A DNA stretch of 64,000 nt from BOG-908 sp965198915 (GCA_965198915.1 CBDAQC010000006.1:310001-374000); one strand, 5' to 3'; positions 1-9,037 are shown, numbered from the stretch's first letter. The notes: generated from the sequence alone by a model not told the origin. Made by a program: numbers and translations.

Positions 1-945
1 CTGGCCGGCGCCCAGCCGGGCGCGCAGTTCCTGGCCGGCGGCACCGTGCTGCTGGACCTGATGAAACTGGGCACGATGCAGCCGGCAACCCTGGTGCAGA
101 TCGGCGATTTGCGGCGCGCGTACGGGGCGATCACCGCCGATGCGGACGGCCTGCACATAGGCGGCCTGGCCCGCATGTCCGAACTGGGTGACAGCGCGGA
201 CGCGCTGCTTGACTGGCCGGCGGTGGCGCAGGCGATACGCGCGGCCGCCAGCGCGCAACTGCGCAACATGGCCAGCATCGCCGGCACCATCCTGCAGCGC
301 ACCCGCTGTTCCTACTTTCGGGACCCGAGCTGGCAGGCCTGCAACAAGCGCGAGCCCGGCACCGGCTGCGCCGCGATCGGCGGGTCCAACCGCCTGCAGG
401 CCGTGCTGGGCACCAGCGAGGCGTGCATCGCCAGCTACCCCGGCGACCTGGCCAACGTCCTGGCCGCCTTCAGCGCGCGCGTGGACTTGGCCGGCCCCGA
501 GGGCAGCCGCACCCTGCCGATCGAGGACCTGCACCGCTTGCCGGGCGACCGGCCGGACATCGAGACCAATTTGCGTCCGGGCGAGGTGATCACCGCCATA
601 CACGTGCCCCGCGCCCCCTGGGCCAGGCGCTCGCTGTATCTGAAGGTGCGGGACCGCGACTCGTACGCCTTCGCTCTGGCGTCCGCCGCAGTGGGGCTGG
701 ACATGGAGGGTGGCACGATACGCGAGGCGCGCATCGGGCTGGGCGGTGTGGCCACCAAGCCGTGGCGGGCGCACGCGGCGGAGGCGGCGCTGGCCGGCCA
801 GGCGCTGACGGAGGCGGCCGCCGAACGCGCCGCACAGGCGGCGTTCGCCGATGCGCGTGTGGACACCGAGAACGCCTACAAGCCGGAGCTCGGCCGCCGC
901 ACGCTGGTGCGTGCGCTGCTGGCCGCCGCCGAACTGGAGAACTGA
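1..945 (+). CDS. paoB: Aldehyde oxidoreductase FAD-binding subunit, PaoB/YagS type (5' truncated by window edge)
   Basis: Middle subunit of a molybdenum aldehyde oxidoreductase of the xanthine dehydrogenase family; it passes electrons between the Mo subunit and the 2Fe-2S subunit. The reading frame is open from base 1, and the first visible residues (FLAGGTVLLDLMK) are the family FAD-binding motif, so the true start lies upstream and the GTG at 46 is internal. Four cysteines spaced C-x10-C-x8-C-x18-C (codons at bases 307 to 426) match the extra 4Fe-4S cluster known in E. coli PaoB, which ordinary xanthine dehydrogenases lack. The stop is four bases before paoC. The 2Fe-2S subunit (PaoA) should lie just outside the window. 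Confidence 0.9.
   Translation: MAGAQPGAQFLAGGTVLLDLMKLGTMQPATLVQIGDLRRAYGAITADADGLHIGGLARMSELGDSADALLDWPAVAQAIRAAASAQLRNMASIAGTILQRTRCSYFRDPSWQACNKREPGTGCAAIGGSNRLQAVLGTSEACIASYPGDLANVLAAFSARVDLAGPEGSRTLPIEDLHRLPGDRPDIETNLRPGEVITAIHVPRAPWARRSLYLKVRDRDSYAFALASAAVGLDMEGGTIREARIGLGGVATKPWRAHAAEAALAGQALTEAAAERAAQAAFADARVDTENAYKPELGRRTLVRALLAAAELEN
307..426 (+). other. Putative 4Fe-4S cluster loop of PaoB
   Basis: Segment encoding the four cysteines that in E. coli PaoB hold a 4Fe-4S cluster next to FAD. The spacing C-x10-C-x8-C-x18-C is read directly; cluster binding is inferred from the family. Confidence 0.7.
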
Positions 946-949
946 GATC

Positions 950-3211
950 ATGCCCGACGATTCCGCCTGGGCCCGCATCGGCGACCCGGTGCCCCGCATC
1001 GAGGGCCGCGCGAAGGTCACCGGCCGCGCGCTGTATGCGGCCGACGAGGCGGTGGCCAACCCGGCCTTCGCCTGCCTGGTCACCAGCACGGTCGCGCGCG
1101 GCACCATACGCGGCTTCGACCTGGCGCAGGCCCGCGCGGTGCCGGGCGTGCTGGACATCCTGACGCATGAGAACGTGGGCAAGGACGCCGATCCGCCGCC
1201 GCCGCACGGGCCGGGCGGGGAGACGACCACGATGCAGACGCCGCAGATCTGGCATGCCGGCCAGATCATCGGCGTGGTGGTGGCCGACACCTACGAGGCG
1301 GCGCGCGAAGCCGCCCGCAAGGTGCGCGTGGACTACGCCGAGGAAGCGCCCGCCGCCACTTTCGGCAGCGACGGTGCCAAGACCGAACAGCGCGAGCCCG
1401 GCGAACACAAGGATTTCGCGGTGGGCGACTTCAAGAACGCCTACGCGCTGGCGCCGGTGACGGTGGACGAGCGTTACGGCACGCCCACCCAGCATCACAA
1501 CCCGATCGAGCTGTTCAGCACCACGGCCGCCTGGCACGACGGCAGCCTGACGTTGTATGAGCCCAGCCAGTTCGTCTACGGCCTGCGCGGCGCGGTGGCC
1601 AAGCAGCTGCACATGGACCCCAAGCAGATACGCGTGGTGGCCCGTCACGTGGGCGGCGCGTTCGGCTCGAAGGGGATACCGTCGTCCCGCAGCGCGTGGA
1701 TCGCGGTCGCCGCCCGCCGGCTCAGCCGCCCGGTGAAGTTCGTGGCCAGCCGCGGCGAATGCTACACGATCGGCACCTACCGCGCGGAGACGCAGCACCA
1801 TGTGCAGCTCGCCGCCGAGCGTTCCGGCCGGCTAGTGGCGCTGCGCCACGAGGGCTGGGAGGTGACGTCCCGCCCGTCGGACTACAACGTGTCCGGCACC
1901 GAGACGACGGCGCGGATGTATGCCTGCCCGAACATCCTGACCAAGGTGAACGTGGTCCATACCGACCGCGGCACGCCCGGTTTCATGCGCGCCCCGCCGG
2001 ACGTGCCCTACATGTTCGCGCTGGAATCGGCGATAGACGAGCTGGCCGAAAAGCTTGGCATGGATCCGGTGGAGCTGCGCCGCGTCAACGACACGCAGAC
2101 CGATCCCGCGACCGGGCAGCGCTTTTCCAGCCGCTCGCTGATGGCCTGCTTCGATGCGGCCGCCGCCCGGTTCGGCTGGAGCCGCCGCAACCCGGCGCCG
2201 ATGTCCCACCGTGAGGGCGACTGGCTGGTGGGCTGGGGCTGTGCCGCGGCGGCCTACCCCGCCAATATCGGCGCCGGCGCGGCGCGGGTGATCCTGGAGA
2301 CCAACGGCGTGGCCACGGTGAAGATCGCGGCGCACGATCTGGGCACCGGGTCGCACACTATAATCGCACAGGTGGCGGCCGAGCGGTTGGGCGTGCCGTT
2401 GGGCCAGGTGGTGGTGCAGCTCGGCGACAGCGACCTGCCGCCGGCGGGGCTGGCCGCGGGGTCCAGCCACGCCTCCGGCATCGTGCACGCCGTGGCGCTG
2501 GCCTGCGAGCAGATACGCGACCGCGTGGCGCGCGGCGCCGCCGGAAGCAACGGTCCGCTCGCCGGACGCGACCCGGCGACGCTGCGCCTGGCCGAAGGCC
2601 GTCTTGCGGCGTCGGACGGCACGGACGAGAAGCTGACCGACGCGCTGAGCCGCGTGGGCAGCGGCGCGCTGGAGGCGTATGCCGAGAACGTTCCGCACGG
2701 TCAGCCGGCGGACTCGATCTCCAAGCTGTATCAGGGCCAGATGTCGATCTCGCGCGGCACGCAGCGGGAGGATTTCACCACCTACGCGTTCGGCGCGCAG
2801 TTCATCGAATTGCGCATACACGCGCGCACGCGGGAGATACGCGCGCCGCGCGCGGTGGGCGCGTTTGCCGCCGGCCGCATCATCAACCCGCGCACCGCGC
2901 ACAGCCAGCTCATGGGCGGGATGATCTGGGGCATCAGCTCGGCGCTGCACGAGATCACGGAGATCGACAAGCGGGCCGCGCGCTACACCAACGACAATTT
3001 GTCCGAGTACCACATCCCGGTGCATGCGGACGTGCACGGCGTGGACGCGATGATTGTGGACGAGACGGATTCGGACGTGAACCCGATTGGGATGAAGGGG
3101 ATCGGTGAGATCGGCGTGGTTGGGATGAACGCGGCGATTGCCAACGCGGTGTATCATGCGACGGGGCGGCGGGTGCGGTCGTTGCCGGTTCGGGTGGAGG
3201 ATTTGTTGTGA
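950..3211 (+). CDS. paoC: Aldehyde oxidoreductase molybdenum-binding subunit, PaoC/YagR type
   Basis: Catalytic subunit (753 residues; E. coli PaoC is 732) carrying the molybdopterin cofactor and oxidising aldehydes. Seen: GGAFGSKG cofactor-contact loop, RAPPDVPYMFALESAIDELA, a glycine-rich AHDLGTGS segment, and the C-terminal KGIGEIGVVG motif whose Glu is the catalytic base in this family. The ATG at 950 follows paoB by four bases and opens with the family start DPVPRIEGRAKVTGRALYAAD; an upstream extension in frame would only overlap paoB. No Tat signal is visible, as expected, since the PaoA partner carries it. A repeat pair follows the stop at once. Substrate cannot be told from sequence. 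Confidence 0.93.
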   Translation: MPDDSAWARIGDPVPRIEGRAKVTGRALYAADEAVANPAFACLVTSTVARGTIRGFDLAQARAVPGVLDILTHENVGKDADPPPPHGPGGETTTMQTPQIWHAGQIIGVVVADTYEAAREAARKVRVDYAEEAPAATFGSDGAKTEQREPGEHKDFAVGDFKNAYALAPVTVDERYGTPTQHHNPIELFSTTAAWHDGSLTLYEPSQFVYGLRGAVAKQLHMDPKQIRVVARHVGGAFGSKGIPSSRSAWIAVAARRLSRPVKFVASRGECYTIGTYRAETQHHVQLAAERSGRLVALRHEGWEVTSRPSDYNVSGTETTARMYACPNILTKVNVVHTDRGTPGFMRAPPDVPYMFALESAIDELAEKLGMDPVELRRVNDTQTDPATGQRFSSRSLMACFDAAAARFGWSRRNPAPMSHREGDWLVGWGCAAAAYPANIGAGAARVILETNGVATVKIAAHDLGTGSHTIIAQVAAERLGVPLGQVVVQLGDSDLPPAGLAAGSSHASGIVHAVALACEQIRDRVARGAAGSNGPLAGRDPATLRLAEGRLAASDGTDEKLTDALSRVGSGALEAYAENVPHGQPADSISKLYQGQMSISRGTQREDFTTYAFGAQFIELRIHARTREIRAPRAVGAFAAGRIINPRTAHSQLMGGMIWGISSALHEITEIDKRAARYTNDNLSEYHIPVHADVHGVDAMIVDETDSDVNPIGMKGIGEIGVVGMNAAIANAVYHATGRRVRSLPVRVEDLL

Positions 3212-3220
3212 GGAAAGAAA

Positions 3221-3390
3221 GAAAGGCCTTCTTTTTTGAAAAAAAGAAGCAAAAAACTTTTATCTCTCCGCTTGCAGAACGGCGCGGGCACGTTCTGCGA
3301 GCGCGCAGGCCTGCAGAATCAAACAGGGCCTCTATGCAGGCGGACAGATAAGAGTTTTTTGCTTCTTCTTTTCAAAAAAGAAGGCCTTCC
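3221..3390. repeat. Family A hairpin repeat, paired arms
   Basis: Forward arm 3222-3264 (AAGGCCTTCTTTTTTG, then GAAGCAAAAAACTTTT) and its inverted copy 3348-3390, with a loop of about 83 bases. The arms fill the gap between the convergent paoC and SDR genes and could act as a two-way terminator. Confidence 0.9.
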
Positions 3391-4242
3391 TTACTCCTCC
3401 AGATACGCCGCAAACGCCTCCCGAAACCCCGAATGCCATCGCGAAAGCGCCGGCCGGTTTTCCGTAATATCCTGCGCCGCCCACTGGATGCGTTTGTTAT
3501 CGATCGCGCGCGTGACCTCGTTGTCCGGGCACAGGATGTAGAAATCGCCGGCCGCCATGCCGTGCAGGAGCATTTCCGCCACCTGGTCCGCCGTCCAGGC
3601 GCCTGGCGGCTTTTCGGTGTGGCTGCCCGCGGTCATGCCGGTGAAGGTGGAGCCGGGTATCAGCAAATGCGCGGTGATCCGGCAGTCCTGCGTGTTGCGC
3701 AGGCTGTGAGCGAGCGCTTCGGTCAGCGCCTTCACGCCGGCCTTGCTGACGTTGTAGGCGGTGTTGCCGGGCGGGCAGGTGATGCCTTGTTTGGAGCCTG
3801 TGTTGACGATGGCGCAATCCGTTCCCTGTGCGATCATGCGCGGGGTGAAGGCGTGCAGGCCGTTGATGACGCCGAACAGGTTGATGTCCAGCAGGCGACG
3901 CCAGGTCTCGATACCGTCCCAGGGGCCGGCGGAGATGCCGGTGGCCGCGTTGTTCATCAGGAAGGCGACTTCGCCGAAATGACTGAACGCGGTGTCTGCT
4001 AGTTTGCTGACCTGGGCGAGGTCGCTGACGTCCGTGGGCACGGCGAGGATTGCTGTTTTGCCGTGTGGGCTGGCGGCGACAACGGCTTCGGTCGCCTGGG
4101 TGAGTTTGTCCGACGCGAGGTCGGCAAGGCAGATTTTCAGCCCGAGCCCGGCCAGCCGCAGCGCGGTGGCAAGCCCGATGCCGCTGGCCGCGCCCGTGAT
4201 GACGGCCGCGCGTCCCGAGCTCAGAGCCGGGTGATTGGTCAT
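3391..4242 (-). CDS. Short-chain dehydrogenase/reductase (SDR)
   Basis: 283-residue classical SDR, an NAD(P)-dependent oxidoreductase. Seen: cofactor motif TGAASGIG at residues 16-23, NNAA at 97-100, Asn121, Ser150, and the catalytic pair Tyr163 and Lys167 (YNVSK). The full Asn-Ser-Tyr-Lys set is present, so it should be active. Substrate is not predictable. It lies alone between repeats, convergent with paoC; aldehyde/alcohol chemistry linked to paoC is only a guess. Confidence 0.85.
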   Translation of the reverse strand: MTNHPALSSGRAAVITGAASGIGLATALRLAGLGLKICLADLASDKLTQATEAVVAASPHGKTAILAVPTDVSDLAQVSKLADTAFSHFGEVAFLMNNAATGISAGPWDGIETWRRLLDINLFGVINGLHAFTPRMIAQGTDCAIVNTGSKQGITCPPGNTAYNVSKAGVKALTEALAHSLRNTQDCRITAHLLIPGSTFTGMTAGSHTEKPPGAWTADQVAEMLLHGMAAGDFYILCPDNEVTRAIDNKRIQWAAQDITENRPALSRWHSGFREAFAAYLEE

Positions 4243-4282
4243 GTAAATCCTCGAGCGGTGTGAGAAGAGTCCGCGTCAGCCG

Positions 4283-4328
4283 GACAAAAGTTTTTTGCTT
4301 CTTTTTTTCAAAAAAGAAGGCCTTTCTT
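4283..4328 (-). repeat. Family A repeat, single inverted arm
   Basis: CAAAAGTTTTTTGCTTC... ending in AAGGCCTTT. It lies between the SDR start and the stop of the CFA synthase gene and follows that stop in the direction of transcription. Confidence 0.85.
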
Positions 4329-4334
4329 GCTGAC

Positions 4335-5687
4335 TTACTCTCCCAGACTACGGCTGAGCGTAGGCGGCACCACCGCCCGCTTCCCCGCCTCCGCCGCAGG
4401 CGCCGAGGCCAGCATGTAATCGCGCGTGAGCGGCACCGCGGCCTGGTGGCGTGCCAACTGCAACTGCCAGACCATGTGGTTCAAATGGCGGAACGAGTAC
4501 TCGCTGCCGGCCAGATAGAGCTCGAACAACCGGCAAAACCGTTCGTCATACAAAGCCGCGATCGCGTCGCGGTTGGCGTCGAAGCGGCGGCGCCAGTGGC
4601 GTATCGTCTCCGCGTAGTGCAGCCGCAGGATTTCCACGTCGGTGGCAATCAGGCGTTCGTGTTCCAGGGCGCGGAACACTTCGGACAGCGCCGGCGAGTA
4701 GCCGCCGGGAAAGATGTGGCGCGTGATCCAGGGGTTGGTGACGGAGGGCCCGTCGCTGCGGCCTATCGCGTGTATCAGCGCCACGCCGTCTTCGGCGAGC
4801 AGGCCGCGTAGCGTGCGGAAGTATTCCGCGTAATGCGTGATGCCCACGTGCTCGAACATGCCGATGGAGACCACGCGGTCGAACGTGCCCCGTATCGTGC
4901 GGTAGTCCTGCAGTTCGAAGCGCACGCGGTCCGACAGGCCGGCGGCGGCGGCGCGTGCGCGCGCGGCTTCCAGTTGCTCGGCGGAGAGCGTGATGCCGGT
5001 GACGCGGGCGCCGTAGTCCTGGGCCAGCGTGATCGCCATGCCGCCCCAGCCGGAGCCGATGTCCAGCACGTGCAGGTCCGGCCGGGTCAGGCACAGCTTG
5101 GCGGCGATGTGGCGTTTCTTGGCGGCCTGGGCCTCCTCCAGCGTCTCGCCGCCGGTGGCGAAGTAGGCGCAGGAGTAGTTGCGGTCCCGGTCCAGGAACA
5201 GCGAGTAGAGCCGGCCGTTCAGGTCGTAATGATGCGCGACGTTGCGCCGCGCGCGCGGCACCGGGTTGTACTGGCTGGCGTGGCGCAGCGCGCGGGCCAG
5301 GGCGCGGCGCAGCGACAGGCCGGGGTGGCGGCCGCCGCGGGCCAGGTTGGCGAACAGCAGGTCGAGTATGTCCTCCAGCCGGCAGTCCAGCGGCACCAGG
5401 TCCCCGGCCACGAAGGCTTCGCCGAACACCAGAGCCGGGTTGCTGAGCAGGCCGCGCAGGGTGGCGTTGCTGCCGATGGTGGCGCCGGCCTGCGGCTGCC
5501 CGCCCGGGCCGTAGCTGGCCAGCGTGCCGTCCGGGTAGCGCACGGTCAGCCGGCCGGCGGTGACGAACCGGGTCAGGATGGCGTCGATCAGCGCCCGCAA
5601 GGTGAGTGTCCCCCAAATCCGATACCTGCCTAACGCGCCCGATACGGGTTCGGCTACAGGGCGCGCGTCCAGGCCGCGCAAAACCAT
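4335..5687 (-). CDS. cfa: Cyclopropane-fatty-acyl-phospholipid synthase
   Basis: Transfers a methylene group from S-adenosylmethionine to double bonds of membrane phospholipid acyl chains, a stationary-phase and acid-stress modification. Seen: N-terminal lipid-binding region, NVAHHYDLNGRLYSLFLD, YSCAYF at 171-176, SAM-binding VLDIGSGWGG at 207-216, and the later GMFEHVG motif. Length as far as the first ATG is 450 residues, against 382 in E. coli. No good ribosome site precedes that ATG, so the first 30 or so residues may not be translated; a TTG near residue 30 is an alternative. Divergent from the Wzz-like gene, with a palindrome between them. Confidence 0.92.
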   Translation of the reverse strand: MVLRGLDARPVAEPVSGALGRYRIWGTLTLRALIDAILTRFVTAGRLTVRYPDGTLASYGPGGQPQAGATIGSNATLRGLLSNPALVFGEAFVAGDLVPLDCRLEDILDLLFANLARGGRHPGLSLRRALARALRHASQYNPVPRARRNVAHHYDLNGRLYSLFLDRDRNYSCAYFATGGETLEEAQAAKKRHIAAKLCLTRPDLHVLDIGSGWGGMAITLAQDYGARVTGITLSAEQLEAARARAAAAGLSDRVRFELQDYRTIRGTFDRVVSIGMFEHVGITHYAEYFRTLRGLLAEDGVALIHAIGRSDGPSVTNPWITRHIFPGGYSPALSEVFRALEHERLIATDVEILRLHYAETIRHWRRRFDANRDAIAALYDERFCRLFELYLAGSEYSFRHLNHMVWQLQLARHQAAVPLTRDYMLASAPAAEAGKRAVVPPTLSRSLGE

Positions 5688-5712
5688 TGGAAAGTTAATA
5701 CAATCGTGCTTA

Positions 5713-5731
5713 GATCGTTACGTAACCGATC
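5713..5731. promoter_or_regulatory. Near-perfect palindrome, candidate operator
   Basis: GATCGTTACGTAACCGATC, with a perfect 10-base core GTTACGTAAC at 5717-5726, lies in the 44-base gap between the divergent cfa and Wzz-like starts. A further half-site, TTACGTGAC, follows at 5740-5748. The symmetry is read directly; the regulator is unknown. Confidence 0.45.
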
Positions 5732-7072
5732 ATGAGGTGTTACGTGACGTACCGCGAGCGGCAGATGCTGGAGGACGTATTGCACGTCCTGTTCAGCCAG
5801 GCCGCGCGCATCGCCACCGTGTCCGCCCTGTGTTTCGGCGCCTTGCTTGGCCTGGCGGCGGCCTGGGGGCCGCATTTCACGGCCAGCGTGCGGCTGGTGG
5901 CCGAGGGCCAGGCGGGCCCCGGCCGGTCCGCGTGGGACCAGGCCGAGCTTTTGCGCGACCCCGTCTCCGTCACCCGCGTGCTGCCTGCCTTGCTGGCGAT
6001 CCGCCCGCCGCCCGGCCGGTGGGACGCGGTGGCCGCGCGGCTCCGTCTGGCCGCGCCGGAAGCGCCGGCGGCGTTCGCCTTGCGGGCCGTCCGCGCGCTG
6101 GCAGTGCGTGCCACGCCTGGCACCAACGTCATCAAGGCGAGCTTCACCTGGGCGGACCCGGTCTTCGCGGCGAGGGCGCTGAACCTGATCGTGGCCGCGC
6201 ACCAGCGTACGGGGACGGCCGGGGCCGTGTCCCGCGAGGCGGTGGCGCAGGCCCAGGCGCGTGTGGCCAGCACGGAGGCGGAGCTGGATGGGCTGGACAG
6301 GCAGGTGGCCGGCCAAGGCAGCGCGGCGTTGCGCGCGCAGGTCGCGCAGGCGCATGACCGGATTGCGGCGTTGCGCGCCACGTCCGACCAGGTCCGGCTG
6401 GATCGTGCGCTGGCCCAGCAGCGGGCCGACACGCTGCGCCGGACGTACGAGGGTGGCGGCTGGGTTGAGGTTGGCGACGCGGATGGCGGCACCCATCCGC
6501 TGACGACCGGGCTGGCGGCCCTGCTGGACAAGCGCCAGTCCCTGCTGGCCGCCGGCCGGCAGGACAGTGCCGCCTTGCGCGCGCTGGACCGCGAGATGGC
6601 GCGCGCCCGCGAGCAGGCCTATGCCGCGGCATCGCAGATCGCCGAAAGCCGCGCAGCCGCGCTGGATGACCGACTGGCCCGGCTGGCGGCCGAAATCAGT
6701 GACGGCGAGGCGGCTGCGCGCGAGCTGGAGCGGCAGGCCTCGCGCAGCGAAGTGCTGGCGCAGGCGCGCCAGGCAAAATCGGCCGAGCTGGCTACGGCGC
6801 AGGCCGCGCTGGCTGCCGCACGCACCAGGCTGGCGGCCGGCTGGCAGAGCGCCGATCTTGTCAGTCCGGCGACACCGCCCACCGCCGCCGACTGGCCGCG
6901 CCCCTCCCTGCTGGTGCTGCTCTCCGCGGCGGCCTCCCTGGCGGCGGGCCTGGCCAGTGCCGCGCGTGCCGAGGCGAGACGCCTGACGATCGACCGGCCG
7001 TCCGATCTTCCCCGCCTGCTGGGGATCGAGATACTCGCCAGCCTGCAAGAACTTCCCGTCCGGGCGCTATGA
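5732..7072 (+). CDS. Polysaccharide chain-length determinant (Wzz/GumC-like) membrane protein
   Basis: 446 residues with the layout of polysaccharide co-polymerases: a membrane segment near residues 27-46, an acidic/alanine-rich coiled-coil middle (about 170-380), and a second membrane segment near 390-412 followed by a short cytoplasmic tail. Such proteins set the length of exported polysaccharides together with a cytoplasmic ATPase, here the gene at 7149. Start is ATG at 5732 or GTG at 5744; the GTG has GAGG six to seven bases upstream and may be preferred. Confidence 0.75.
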   Translation: MRCYVTYRERQMLEDVLHVLFSQAARIATVSALCFGALLGLAAAWGPHFTASVRLVAEGQAGPGRSAWDQAELLRDPVSVTRVLPALLAIRPPPGRWDAVAARLRLAAPEAPAAFALRAVRALAVRATPGTNVIKASFTWADPVFAARALNLIVAAHQRTGTAGAVSREAVAQAQARVASTEAELDGLDRQVAGQGSAALRAQVAQAHDRIAALRATSDQVRLDRALAQQRADTLRRTYEGGGWVEVGDADGGTHPLTTGLAALLDKRQSLLAAGRQDSAALRALDREMARAREQAYAAASQIAESRAAALDDRLARLAAEISDGEAAARELERQASRSEVLAQARQAKSAELATAQAALAAARTRLAAGWQSADLVSPATPPTAADWPRPSLLVLLSAAASLAAGLASAARAEARRLTIDRPSDLPRLLGIEILASLQELPVRAL

Positions 7073-7148
7073 CCGGCGGGTTGCGGCAGGGCGGGACGCC
7101 GGCGGGGGCAGTTCCCCAGCACCTGTCCTTGCCGGGCGGCGTCGCCTG

Positions 7149-7874
7149 ATGATCGCCCGTATCTCCGCCGATACCCAGGACACGCTGCTTCCCGGCGAAT
7201 TGGTGCCCGGCGACGCCCGCTTGCTGCCCGCCGACCCTGCCCTTCTCCGCCTGGGCGAACAGGCGCTGCACCAGGTGGCGCTGCGCGCCATGGCAGCCGG
7301 CGAGGGCGGCACGATGACGGTGGGGGTGGCCGGGCTGCAGCATGGCGACGGTGCCACGACGGTTGCGCGCAACCTGGCCGTCTGCCTGGCCGGCGGGTTC
7401 GGCAAGCGCGTGGTTCTGGTGGAGGCCAACCAGCGCAGCCCGAGCCTGCGGCGCGCCTTTGGCCTGCCGGACGGGCCTGGCCTGACGGACGTGCTCGCGC
7501 GGCGCATCTCGCTGGGCGGCGTGCTGCAGATGGCGGGCGAGCACCAGCATGTGGTGGTGCTGCCGGCCGCCATGCGGGAAGGCGGGCTGATCGCCGCGGA
7601 CGATCTGCGCGCGCTGCTGGGCGCGCTGCTGGAATTTGTGGACGCGGCCGTCGTCGATCTGGCGCCGTTGGGGCCTTACAAGGACACGGTGGCGGCCTGC
7701 CGGGCCATGGACGGCATGGTTCTGGTGATGCGCGGCGGGCGCTCGACTATTGAGGGCGGGCGCGCGGCGGTGTCGCGGGTGCAGGAAGCGGGGGGAAACG
7801 TGCTGGGCGGCGTGCTTAACCGGGAGCGGGTCGTCGTGCCTCGGGTGTTGAGGAAGAAAGGCCTTCTTTTCTGA
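7149..7874 (+). CDS. BY-kinase-like polysaccharide ATPase with degenerate Walker motifs
   Basis: 241 residues resembling the cytoplasmic domain of bacterial tyrosine kinases (CpsD/CapB/EpsB), paired with the Wzz-like gene upstream. The P-loop reads HGDGATT at 65-71: Ala69 replaces the lysine of GxGKT. The Walker A' region is VVLVEANQR rather than the usual VLLVDADLR. No C-terminal tyrosine cluster is present. It may bind nucleotide poorly and act as a structural partner. The last residues (KGLLF) and the TGA stop are encoded by a family A repeat arm. Confidence 0.75.
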   Translation: MIARISADTQDTLLPGELVPGDARLLPADPALLRLGEQALHQVALRAMAAGEGGTMTVGVAGLQHGDGATTVARNLAVCLAGGFGKRVVLVEANQRSPSLRRAFGLPDGPGLTDVLARRISLGGVLQMAGEHQHVVVLPAAMREGGLIAADDLRALLGALLEFVDAAVVDLAPLGPYKDTVAACRAMDGMVLVMRGGRSTIEGGRAAVSRVQEAGGNVLGGVLNRERVVVPRVLRKKGLLF

Positions 7875-8011
7875 AGAAAGGAAGCAAGCGACTTCTGCCA
7901 CCCCGCCTGCGCCAGCGCATGTGCAAGTTCTGCCGGTGCGGATGCCGGCAGAGCCGAAGCAGGCGCCGGGAGCAAAAGTCCCTTGTATTCAGAGAAGAAG
8001 GCTTCCTTTCC
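7853..8011. repeat. Family A repeat, degenerate pair
   Basis: Forward arm 7856-7894 (AAAGGCCTTCTTTTCTGAAG), which overlaps the end of the preceding gene, and a worn inverted arm at about 7974-8008 (AGAGAAGAAGGCTTCC). They lie between convergent genes. Confidence 0.7.
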
Positions 8012-9037
8012 CTAATCGGCGTTCCCTACGGCTTCCGGCCAGACGTCATCCCACGTCCCGCCGGTGCTCGCCTTGCTGTACTCCGTCGAGCGGTTCTCGA
8101 AGAAATTCGCGTGCTCCGGGGCATTGAGCATGTCGTCCAGCCAGGGCAGCGGGTTGCGCTCCACGTGAAATAGCGGGCTCAGGCCCAACTGCATCAGGCG
8201 GCGGTCTGCGATGAAGCGTATGTACTGCTTCACTTCGCCAGCGGTCAGGCCTTCCACCGGGCCGAGTTCGAAGGCGAGGTCGATGAAGGCGTCCTCGTGG
8301 TCGACGATGGTGGCGCAGCAGATATACAGCTCGCGGCGCAGCTCTTCCGTCCAGATTTCCGGGTTTTCCTGCACGAAGGTGCGGAACAGCTTGATTACCG
8401 ACAGGCAGTGCAGCGTCTCGTCGCGCACCGACCACGAGACGATCTGGCCCATGCCCTTCAGCTTGTTGAAGCGCGGGAAGTTCAACAGGATGGCAAAAGA
8501 CGCGAACAGCTGCAGCCCCTCGGTGAAGGCGCCGAAGGCGGCCAGCGTTTTCGCGATCTCGTGCTTGCTGTCCACCGTGAAGGACTGCATGTAGTCGAAC
8601 TTGTCGCGCATCTCCTTGATGCTGCGGAACGCCTGGTACTCCGTCTCCGGCATGCCGATCGTGTCCAGCAAGTGGCTGTAGGCGGCGATATGCACCGTCT
8701 CGATGTTGCTGAACGCGGAGAGCATCATCAGCACCTCGGTGGGTTTGAACACCTGGCTGTAATGCTTCATGTAGCAGTTGTTCACTTCCACGTCGGACTG
8801 CGTGAAGAAGCGGAAGATCTGGGTGACCAGGTTGCGCTCGCCGTCGGACAGGTTGCGGTGCCAGTCCTTCACGTCGTCGGCGAGCGGAACCTCTTCCGGC
8901 AGCCAGTGCACGCGCTGCTGGGTCAGCCAGGCGTCATAGGCCCACGGGTAGCGGAACGGCTTGTAGACCGGGTTCTCGGTCAGCAGGTCGAACCGGACAG
9001 GCAGTTCGTCCATCGCATGCGGCATCGGGTGGTCCAT
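8012..9037 (-). CDS. nrdB: Ribonucleoside-diphosphate reductase beta subunit (class I)
   Basis: R2 subunit (341 residues) that generates the radical for ribonucleotide reduction. By motif comparison with E. coli R2 the dinuclear metal ligands are all present: Asp82, Glu113, His116, Glu173, Glu207 and His210, and the radical Tyr120 lies in AAYSHLL, so it is the Tyr-radical kind and not the Phe-type class Ic. nrdA is not in the window. Two NrdR boxes and a TATACT -10 element lie upstream. Confidence 0.93.
   Translation of the reverse strand: MDHPMPHAMDELPVRFDLLTENPVYKPFRYPWAYDAWLTQQRVHWLPEEVPLADDVKDWHRNLSDGERNLVTQIFRFFTQSDVEVNNCYMKHYSQVFKPTEVLMMLSAFSNIETVHIAAYSHLLDTIGMPETEYQAFRSIKEMRDKFDYMQSFTVDSKHEIAKTLAAFGAFTEGLQLFASFAILLNFPRFNKLKGMGQIVSWSVRDETLHCLSVIKLFRTFVQENPEIWTEELRRELYICCATIVDHEDAFIDLAFELGPVEGLTAGEVKQYIRFIADRRLMQLGLSPLFHVERNPLPWLDDMLNAPEHANFFENRSTEYSKASTGGTWDDVWPEAVGNAD

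Noticed and set aside
3236..3541. Short frames translating as KSFLLLFFKKEGL or AFFFEKKKQKTF at many places
   Set aside because: These are readings of family A arms, stop-free in most frames, without independent coding evidence except the two leaders discussed.
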